DNA from: Heterodera schachtii
Taxonomy: Eukaryota; Nematoda; Chromadorea; Rhabditida; Heteroderidae
Assembly (NCBI GenBank): GCA_023374025.1
Contig: SIJG01000011.1
Coordinates: forward strand, 2,362,071 to 2,426,070
Direction of reading: 5' to 3'
DNA: 64,000 nt
The notes beneath the pieces were generated by a model. That model worked only from the letters and a program-made list of their open reading frames with translations, had not been told where the DNA came from and did not search any database. The stretch's first letter is position 1. Each line of letters begins with the position of its first letter. Position numbers and translations under genes: made by a program. This document shows positions 48,889-58,552 of the stretch, in pieces.

Positions 48889-49085
48889 AATTTTTCTTTC
48901 GTCTCTCTCTCACTCTCTCCTTTTTTCTCTCTCTTTCTTTTTCTCATTCTTTCATTAGTCTTTTTTAAATCAATTTCTCTAACTCCGCTGCTCTTTTGTG
49001 TTCTATGCCGTCGTTTTGGAAAGCGACGCCTTTCACCGATGAGAAATGGACATCGTTTGGTTGGAATGAGAGGGCACAGCACCAT
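48889..49085 (+). repeat. Pyrimidine tract plus GC hairpin, copy 2
   Basis: CT-rich tract, then GTTCTATGCCGTCGTTTTGG and GACGCC, then CACCGATGAGAAATGGACA. Compared with copy 1 (21309-21590) the hairpin keeps most of its pairing. Confidence 0.6.
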
Positions 49086-51599
49086 TTTCCACTTTTTCCA
49101 TTGCTTTAAAGTCAAAGAAACTTATTTTTTACGCGGTACAAAAATTTCCATTTAAATTTCACGAAAAACATAATTTAATTTATAAAAAATTTATTTTTTT
49201 TATCTAAGCGCATATTTTTCCTAGCTTCATTATGGTCAAAGGCGATTCATATTGCTCAAAAAATTAAAATTGGCAACTGAAATATTTCTTTGGTCACTAT
49301 TTTTTTAAGTAATTTTTACATTTTTGAATTTTTTGTAAATATAAATCCTCTTTTAATTTACCCCAAACAAACATTTTAATTATCAATGATAGCCTAAGTG
49401 ACCTTTAGTCTACAAACAATTACATTAAAAAAGTTATAAATGATTTTTGATTCAATTATTTTGTTACACAATTAAGTTTTATTTTACTGACTAATAGAGA
49501 ACATTAAAGGCTCTCGAAAAGTTTGATTTGTTTTATTAAAACACCATTTTTGGTGTTTGGCCGTAATTTCAAAAAAATAATAGGCCATTTTTGAATTAAA
49601 TGAAAAATTTTTTGAATTAAAGTTAGTGAATTCAAAGTTATCATAGCAGACGCAGTAGCTGTATTTAAATTACGCACCAAAAAGAGGAAAGCTAGCCTAA
49701 ATCTATAATGGTCAACGGCTATATAAAAGTTTAAAATTAATTGGAATTAATTATGATATACATATTCATACTTTATCTATTGTAACTGAGAATTCAAGCA
49801 ATTTTTTAAAATTTACACTGCACAATTAATAGGTTTCTAAATTAAAAAAATAAATCATTAGCATCTAAAGCAAAAAGCGTCAAATAATTTTTAGGTTTCT
49901 GTCAATAAATGAAATAAAGCCATGAGCTGCATAAAAGACTAATAAATATAATAAAATATTTTTTTCTTTAATATCTTGCAAAATATTCTTATAAAAGTAT
50001 TGAAAGAATTGTTAATATTATTTGGTGAAATTTATTTAGACTATATTTATGTAAAAATAAAACGCAAATTCAAGCACCTCCGAGCAGTGCTACTTTTCAC
50101 TCAAGCATTTGAAAAATGGAATTTATTAAATATACTTCCTCGAAATATTAAAATAAACTTCTATTAAATTCAATCAAATATTCCAATTTTAAAACAATTT
50201 AAGATTTTCTTAAATAATTTGAGCACAGATCCCATGACAGTTTAAATAATTAAATAAATTAATGAATATCATCATGACAATCATTTATTTATATGTACTA
50301 AAAACATACAGAAATCGCCTGTCGGATTTAATTAATGGTAAATTTTAAAAACAGGCGGATACTGTAAAAATATTAAGCTACTCGAAATTTTGTGAATTTT
50401 GCATAAATAGCAATTATGATAAATTATTGGCACGCAAAAAGTTGTCTCTCAGTTTATTATAAACTCGTAACCAAAATTAATTTCGTCAAAAGTATATTTA
50501 AATACGGCGATATATAATATTTATATATAAATTAACTAAATTTTGCTAACAAATGGACCACATAGATTTAAAAATCAAACTCGAAAAATACATTTAGGAA
50601 AAACATTCAAGAAAAGCATTTGAAAAATTTTATTGATGATTTTCAATTCCTAAAACTGAAAACGAATCAGTCAGAAAACTTATTTGAAATGTAACATTAT
50701 CTCGAAAAAAATACGATCTGCTGTTGCTATACTAAATTCAATCAAAACTCGTGATACGAAAATACTTGTAAATTTTATCAAAGTGTTGAATTTGTCTAAT
50801 GTTAGTACCGTGTGAGTGAAAGCTTCGGTTGCGCCAAAACTGGACAAGAATAAAAATTTCTTATTTCCAAAATATTTAAATTACTTGAATACATCGATTG
50901 AAAATTTTGCATTTTTAATTTATTTAATATTTTACAATTCAATGTCTCAGAAAAGAAAAAACTTCTAAATTTAAGAAATATTTATAAGAAAAACAGCATA
51001 TTTTATTTATTCATAACAATAAATCGTCCTGGCTTACTTATCATTAAAGTAAAATCCATAATATAGCAACAATTCCTAATACAAACAAAATTATTTTGGA
51101 TTGATAATTAAGCAAAAGCATTTAAATTATTTAAAAAACAGTTAAAACCAACATATGTTCTGATAACTCGAGAAAATGAAAGGTCGAGTACATGCCTCAT
51201 TTTTCTACCTTAATTTTATCAAATTTATCAACAAATTTAGTTTACAGTTAAATAGCAAAGAAAAGGCTTAAAATAAATCGCACTAACACATAAACTGAAT
51301 CTAAATAAATTAATTAAAAGACTGAAACAAAGTAATCCTTTTAATAAAACAAATTAAATAATAGCATTTTTTTAAAGCTATCAAGCGACTCTGTTGATTT
51401 TAATCTTCAAGGACACTCGATTAAAAAGGAATTTAAGAATGAATACCAAAAAGCAGACAAATTTAAAACAAGAAAAAATACATTAAAGAACTACATAATT
51501 GTCAAAAAACTAAAAAAATAAGAATAATAAGAATTGCTTTTATAATTGGCCTAATCAAACTCTTTGCACTAATATTATTTTAAATTGGATGTGCCGTAC

Positions 51600-51623
51600 T
51601 GACGAGACCCACTCGTCATATTT
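51600..51623 (-). other. Exon-like islet, KYDEWVSS
   Basis: Minus-strand frame KYDEWVSS followed by GTACGG as possible donor. The copy at 55676-55699 reads KYEEWVSS with one silent change and one Asp/Glu change over 24 nt, and the same donor. The motif resembles the Y-D-E-W-V segment of chromo-barrel and tudor-knot domains, but eight residues cannot establish that. Confidence 0.3.
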
Positions 51624-51702
51624 TGCGAGTTTTTTTGCATTGTTATTTGATCGGTTGTCATTAAATTAATTCAAGGAGTTAATTCTTCTGATCAATAATA
51701 AA

Positions 51703-52307
51703 TAGGGCTTCTTTTTTTAGGCAAATGCCTAAAATTTCTGCGCACTTAATACGTAAAGATAAGCTCGAAAAACGCATTTTCCGCTTGGTTTGGGGTGTCT
51801 ACAATGACTTTTATAATGCCTAACTTTGCCTATTTTGGACTTTTTGTGCTTAATGCCTAAATGCCTATTTTTGTGCCTATTTCGACATTTTTGGCGCCTT
51901 TTTCAGGATTTTGGGAAAAACCCTTACCAAAAATGCAATAAAAATGAAAAATACACCCCCTAAGAATCAACCTGAAAAAATTTCAGAAAATACACCCCTA
52001 AGAATTGAAAAAAAAATTTCACTAAAATTCTTCGCCAAAAATTAATTATTTCTTCTTCACAAAATTTTGGTTTAAAAAATTATTTTTATCGAAAACAACT
52101 TTAAAACAATTGAAATATAAGCAAAATTATTTTTTAAATTATTTTTACTTGTTTTAATACCTAAAAAGCGTTAATAAAAAAAAATTTTTGCCTATTTTAG
52201 TGCCTATTCGAGGGTTTTTGTGCCTATTTAATGCCTATTTTGCGATTTTTTCTGCCTATTTTAGGTGCCTATTTCGCGATTTTTTGTGCCTAAAAAAAGA
52301 AGCCCTA
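51703..52307. mobile_element. hAT-like element, TGCCTATTTT words
   Basis: Perfect inverted ends starting TAGGGCTTCTTTTTTTAGGC; perfect 8-bp duplications ATAATAAA at 51695-51702 and 52308-52315. TGCCTATTT words are repeated about a dozen times near the two ends. The interior aligns with 20740-21000 and, inverted, with the 10723 element. It is inserted in a matrix segment that exists without it at 55.6-55.8 kb. The 71-codon frame at 52188 is a by-product. Confidence 0.92.
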
Positions 52308-52315
52308 ATAATAAA

Positions 52316-55300
52316 TAATAACAACTTAAATAAAAAAATTCATTACAGGCATTTAGTCAAAGATAGCAACACAAAAAGGGGAAATGACAAAATTAAAAAA
52401 TAACAATTAAATACAGGTAAAAAAGCACAAATAAATAATTATTTATATTAAAAATTTTTTTAGCAAATGCACCAAATATAATACCGATGAACAGGACAAA
52501 AAAGGAAATAGCCGAAATAAAATGCAAATCTAACTAAAATAGTCTCCAAAATAAACACAGCAAAATAAAAATAGTTATCTTTCAATAAAATATATTAAAA
52601 TGATTAAGACTAAATTTATCTGCGCAACCAACTTACAATTTGCTATGCCTATGCATGAGTTATGTCTTTACAGAAAAAAGACTGATTACTTTTTAATTGA
52701 AAATCTTTAAAAATTTAAAACATTGAAAATAAATGCGAATTATAAAAAAATGAAACAATGAAATGGAAAAACAGCAAAATAAAAAGGAATTTTTTCATAA
52801 AATGAAATAATCCAACTTCGTAAAAACAGAAAAGAATAAAAACATTTATTTAAAAAATAAAGCGAATAAAAAATAAATTATTTAAATTGTTTAATATTTA
52901 TTAAAAAAACTATTATTTGTTACCAAATTTATACATTATAAATAAAAAAATACGAAATTAAAATATTTTTATGAAAATCTCAAAAAACAAAATTTAAATT
53001 GATTGTTACATTAAAAATAATTTTCTTAATGCATCAACAATACCTCTTCAATTTAAAGAATCATATTATTTTTTAAATTGTTTTTCAATAAGTTTATCTG
53101 CACTAATCAAAAAAGATAACGGGCCTAATGTGGTTGATACGCCTTTTGCGCAATAAAAAAGGACTAATTTATAAAAATTAAAAAAGCATTGATTAACCAA
53201 AAATATTACAAAGTACAGAAAATAGAACCGTGAAAGTGTCTATTTGCGGCGGATGCGATCATCTGAACACGGATATTTCGCGTTCAAAGATATAAAAGTG
53301 GAACGTATTAATTACTCAATAATAAACAATGACTTGAAATATCAAAAAAAATATATTAAATTTTTGTAAAAGCAAATTAACAAAGTATCCCATTACAAAT
53401 AAATTACAAAAATAACATTTATATTGTTCAAGGTAAGTGTATTTCTTAATAGCAAAAAAGCGGTCAGCGCCAGAAAAAGTATGCTAAATTGAATTCTATT
53501 TTACATCGACATAATAAAAAATTAACTCAATTACAATAATTATGATTTCAAATAATTAAATAATATCCAAAAGAAAAATTACGCGAGAAACAAATAAGTA
53601 TTTTTATGAAAGGGAAAAATTTTAAGCAAAATTCCCAACTAAACATAAGAAAATACGGATTAAGACTTTTTTAATCCACTATATTACCTAATAAATCTAC
53701 CTATTTATATAAAGATAAGGAACTTCAAACTACTCAGTGTAAAGGTCAAAGAATAGTACAGAAATAATAAACTTATTTATCTTTAAGATTATAGCTAAAA
53801 GCACACCAAAAAATAACTAATTTCAAAATAAAAGATATCGCAACTGAAAAAAAAGAACTGTGGCAATATTAGAATACTTTCGAGAAAATTAGGTGTTAAT
53901 TGAAGGAACAAACATATTATAATCCCAAATACACAGAAATAAAATACGTAGAATGGCTCGGTGCGTTCGATGATGAAATTAAAGTTAATGTTTTGTTTTA
54001 AAAAAGTCCATCATTTTAAAATTAAAAAAATAAAATTCTAAATTTAATTAAACGTTAACGATAAAATGATTCAACAAAATTTTAATCATTTGCTGTAATA
54101 GATAAGAAGAGATTAATGCCAAATTAACAATATTTTCTTCTCCAATTGTTTTAGGATAAATCCCAAATATACAGAAATAAAATATGTATTATGAGAACAA
54201 TTTTTTTAACCCAAGAAAACAAAAAATTTGCATATTATATAAAAATAAATGCAAAATTTAATTGTTTTTATTTAAATTTTCAAGAATAAAATATTGGATT
54301 TTTGCTGAAAACTGCGAAATTTTTATTTTCAGAGATTTAATTTTAATTTTTCATGTTTTCTCTAATTACTATAAACTGAATAATGAAATTAATTTTGTCA
54401 AAACTCTATTTTTAATTCCGTTAAACAAAGGCCCTAAAAATTAAAATCGGCCAAAAATACAAATAGGAAATTCCAAAAAACACAAATTTATCACGAATGT
54501 AGCTATTTAATTAATTTATCAAACAGAAAATTTGCCCTCCAGCCTGGAACAAGTAAAAAGATTTGATAACTGTAATACAACGACTGAAAACCAATTAAAA
54601 AAATTGAAATAATTCAGAATAAATTAATATGCACCAAGCAAAATGCATTCAATAAAATTTTGCTTTATAATGATCCTTTGCAGCAAGAAAAATAATGCTT
54701 AGTTTTTAAAAATCATAGCAAATTTTTAAAATATAAAACATTGAAAATAAAAGCGAATAACAAAGTAATGAAACAATTAAATTGGAAAATGGAAAAATGA
54801 AAAAATATAAAAGAGAAATTCTAAAGTTGAAGTAATCATATTTGTTATAATTAATTTTAAAGGTAAATTTAAATGAAATTAAAATGAATAACAATGCCCA
54901 AATAAGAATGATAAATTAATTAAATTGTTTAGACATATTTTTATAAAACTATTATAAAAACAAATAATATATGACTTGTGATAAAAACGAAATAAAAATT
55001 AATAAATTAACGATAAAATTATATGATTAATTTTTGTGAAATAAAAAAGACATATTTTCAAACAAAAACAAAATAAATTATATTTAGATCATTAAAGGGA
55101 TAAGAATTTTAGGTGCTAAAAACTGCAAAATTAGTTAGTTTTGAGGTTCTCAAAATGCTAAAATGGGAAAATAGTATCAAAAAGTTTCAAATTTAGGGGT
55201 GTAAAATCGTAAAATTTTATCCAAATAGCAAAAAAATTAATCCAAATCTGTATTGAGATAGGTAATTTTAAATTTAAAATTTCTTTTAAAGATAATAAAA

Positions 55301-57549
55301 AAAATAAAATTTGAAAAATTTTTCATTTCTTGCAAAACTTAAAAAAATATGACACTAAAAATAAAATTCAAATTACTTAAAAATAAATAAACCATAGATA
55401 AATAAACCTCCAGACAAATATTTGAAACATTATCGTCCTAAATATGAAAATACACTTTAAAATTTTAATAGGAATATATTAAAAATGATAATGCACTGCA
55501 CTGTTTAACTCAAATAAACTTTTCTTCCTTAATTTTTATAAATATCAAACAAATTTTCAATAAATTAGTTTACATTAAAAAGCAAAGAAAAAGCATAAAA
55601 TAAATGGCAATCTTTTGTTATGGTAATTGGCCTAAACAAATTGCACAAATATTTATTTTAAAGAAAGCGCCGTACTGACGAGACCCACTCTTCATACTTG
55701 CGATACGTTTTACATTGTTATTTGATCGTTATCATTAAATTAATTCAAATATTACACGATGGTTATCTTCTGATCAATAATAAATAATTAAAAGCGAAAC
55801 TCCAAATCAAATGCTAATGATAATTTAATTTAAAATTAAAAATATTTTTTATTGATTCTAGTTTATTATAAAAAAAATTTTTCGAAAAGTAGCAATAAAT
55901 TAAATATGAAATACATATTATTAATATGTTTATTTTAAAGATATCAAAAAGGGCAGAAAAAGAAAGATGAGACAAAAAACTTGAAAAAAATGAAAAATAA
56001 TTATATTTAGACTGTTTCAAATTTTTGCCCCAATGGACTGGGTTAAATTCCCCTGTACCCAGTGCGATGAGGGCCTGAATTGTTTCAGGCCGAAAAATAT
56101 TTACTCATAATACTAAAAAATAACCAATTTTATGTTCATTTTTAACTAAAATTTCAAAAAATACTTATTTTGAATATCAACTTAAACCATTAAAACTAAA
56201 ACCAATAAATTAAAAAATTTTATAGAAGCGGACATTTTTCAAAAATAGTTTCACCAATCGAAATTAAAAAATAAAACCGAAAATCGACTGAATTTCATAT
56301 TTTATTAATTTTGGATTATGCAAAGAAGTGGCGTTAAGAAGCATTAATAAGCAACATCAAATTAAGGATAAATGCTAAATCAAAAAACGTAATTTTAAAG
56401 AAAAATTATAATCATTTAAAAGAAACAAATTAATGAAAAAGCAAAAAATAAATAAAAACAATAATTCGAACATTAATCTTACTTGTATAATTATTAAGAC
56501 TTAAGGGCAAAATTTGAAAGAAATCGGATTATCAATGAGGTTAAAAAATAAATAAATTTACAAAATATTTTAAAAAAACGAAATATAAAAAATATAGCAA
56601 ACTAAAACATAAGAAATACATTTGTCAATATCCAAAATATAATTAAAGTAAACAATTTAATTGAGTTTAATAAAAACAATTAAATTAATGAAAAAATTTA
56701 AGAATTGAATGCTCATAACTGCATATCATGAAGTAGTTCACACGGTTAGTATCAAGAAAAATATAAAGAATTCTAACATTAGAACTCTAAAATTTCAAAA
56801 TTACAAGAAATAAAGACATAAAAATAGAAAATATTATTGAAGACAATCAACTCAATAGAAAGTTTTTTTATTTGAATAATATAATTTTATAAAGCCAAAA
56901 GAATAAACGATAAAATCAAAAATTAAAATAATTTATTAGCGAATTTACTTAACTTTTTTATCAATGACAATTAAATAAAATATAATTTATTCTCGTTAAA
57001 CATTTGAAAATAATCCGGTTTTTCCAAAAGTTACGAACATTTTTTCTTGTTTCTTGTTTTATGATACATAAAAGCAAAATATAATTATCTAAAAAATTTA
57101 AAATTAAATTGAGCCGAACTTTCATGGATGAATTAAGTTATCATTATATTAAGAATAATTTAATGGCTGTAAAAGGAACTTTTATACTATCAGAAAATAA
57201 CAAATAAATATGAAACAAAACTGATAAAAATAATAAAATTTATTTGCTCTATTACACTAAACTAAAGAGAAGATGAATATAATTTAATAATTAAAAGGGT
57301 GTTTTGGTAATTTATCAAATATCGAAGGAAAGAAAATTAAGTGTCTCCAAAAATAAGAATAATCTAATTATCAATTCATACGTTAACCTTTGAAAAATTT
57401 GACCAATGAATATGATAATTGATGTTAATATTAATTTTATGTAGCAAATTAATTATTAAAAAATAGTTATTACGTGAAACTGAACGATTAACAAAAACCA
57501 AATGATAAATTAAATTGGTTGAATCTTAAAATTCAAATTTTCATCTGAT
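52316..57549. other. AT-rich matrix of diverged repeats
   Basis: Local families: a CTGCACCAAGCAAAA-like patch at about 52630 and 53100 (weak), 54630 and 58800; TTAAAACATTGAAAATAAA blocks at 52710 and 54730; CCCAAATA-ACAGAAATAAAAT at 53920 and 54165. 55190-55215 has a lone TTTAGGGGTGTA word. No complete gene recognised. Confidence 0.4.
55676..55699 (-). other. Exon-like islet, KYEEWVSS
   Basis: Partner of 51600-51623, also followed by GTACGG on the minus strand. Adjacent sequence (ATTGTTATTTGATCG, TTCTGATCAATAATAAAT) is shared, so the two segments are true duplicates. Confidence 0.3.
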
Positions 57550-57557
57550 ATTCTGTG

Positions 57558-58544
57558 GGCTACCCGACTTTTGGGGATCCGACATTTGGGGATTTAAATA
57601 ACAAAAAAAAAAAAATTAAATTTTATGTACAAAATTAGACAAACAAATTTACATCTGCTCTAGCCAGAGTTAATCCATTTCAAGGAATTACAAAATAATG
57701 TTTTTTAAGTTTCCGGATTGAGATTTGCTTTGAAAGTGAGTCATAAAAACCCTTGACGAATTTCTGTTCATGTTGGCCCTTGGGAAAGGCGTTTTAAATG
57801 AAAATTGGAAAAAGAGGTGTACTGTATATAAAAAAGCTATTGTGTTTTGGTTAGTATGGGTTCAAAATTATGCTATATCCTTGCGGTATGTCCGGAAACA
57901 AAGTTAATTTAAATATTATTAAGTTTTTTTCTTGCAATGGAATTAACTCTGGCTAAAGCAGATGTAATTTTGTCTAATTTTGTATTTTTTTTTTGTTTTT
58001 TTAAAATCCCCAAATGTCGGATTCTCTAAGTGTCGGATCTCCAAATGTCGTTCGGTCCCCAAATGTCGGGTCCCTAAAAGTCGGGTCCCCAAATGTCGGG
58101 ATCCACAAAAGTCGGGTCCCCAAATGTCGGGATTCCCAAAAGTCGGGTCCCCAAATGTCGGGTCCCTAAAAGTCGGGTCCCCAAATGTCGGGATCCCCAA
58201 AAGTCGGGTCCCCAAATGTCGGGTCCACAAATGTCGGGTCCCCAAAAGTCGGGTCCCCAAATGTCGGGTCCCTAAATGTCGGGTCCACAAATGTCGGGTC
58301 CCCAAAAGTCGGGTCCCCAAATGTCGGGTCCCTAAATGTCGGGTCCACAAATGTCGGGTCCACAAATGTCGGGTCCCCAAAAGTCGGGTCCCCAAATGTC
58401 GGGTCCCTAAATGTCGGGTCCACAAATGTCGGGTCCCCAAAAGTCGGGTCCCCAAAAGTCGGGTCCCCAAATGTCGGGATCCCCAAAAATCGGGTCCCCA
58501 AATGTCGGGTCCCCAAGTTGCAAATCCCCAAAAGTCGCACCACG
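57558..58544. mobile_element. Tandem-end foldback element, CCCCAAATGTCGGGT array
   Basis: Perfect 8-bp duplications ATTCTGTG at 57550-57557 and 58545-58552. The left end GGCTACCCGAC has two or three units; the right end has about 34 and finishes GTCGCACCACG. Just inside are single-copy inverted arms 57629-57679 and 57936-57984 (CTCTGGCTAAAGCAGATGTA-like). The interior is non-coding. The long frames over the array on both strands, up to 215 codons, simply follow the repeat. Confidence 0.92.
58007..58541 (+). repeat. ~34-unit tandem array of a 15-bp word
   Basis: The unit is CCCCAAATGTCGGGT with variants CCCTAAA, CCACAAA and AAAAGTCGGG. Between about 58200 and 58440 groups of four units repeat as a 60-bp higher-order pattern, so the array probably grew by unequal exchange or slippage of blocks. 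Confidence 0.92.
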
Positions 58545-58552
58545 ATTCTGTG

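Larger units (their letters stand above)
48786..51694. other. Pyrimidine-hairpin repeat, then AT-rich matrix
   Basis: 48889-49085 is the second copy of the CT tract plus hairpin. After that, AT-rich sequence with islets at about 50090 and 50810-50850. 51155-51460 is a diverged copy of 13435-13780; its plus strand keeps the frame MKGR-V-(Y/H)-ASFFYLNF. 51540-51694 is a diverged copy of 55615-55790, interrupted by the element at 51703. No complete gene. Confidence 0.4.

Noticed and set aside
58007..58541. CRISPR-like regular repeat array
   Set aside because: Units are contiguous 15-bp repeats with no unique spacers, and they form the end of a transposon with target duplications.
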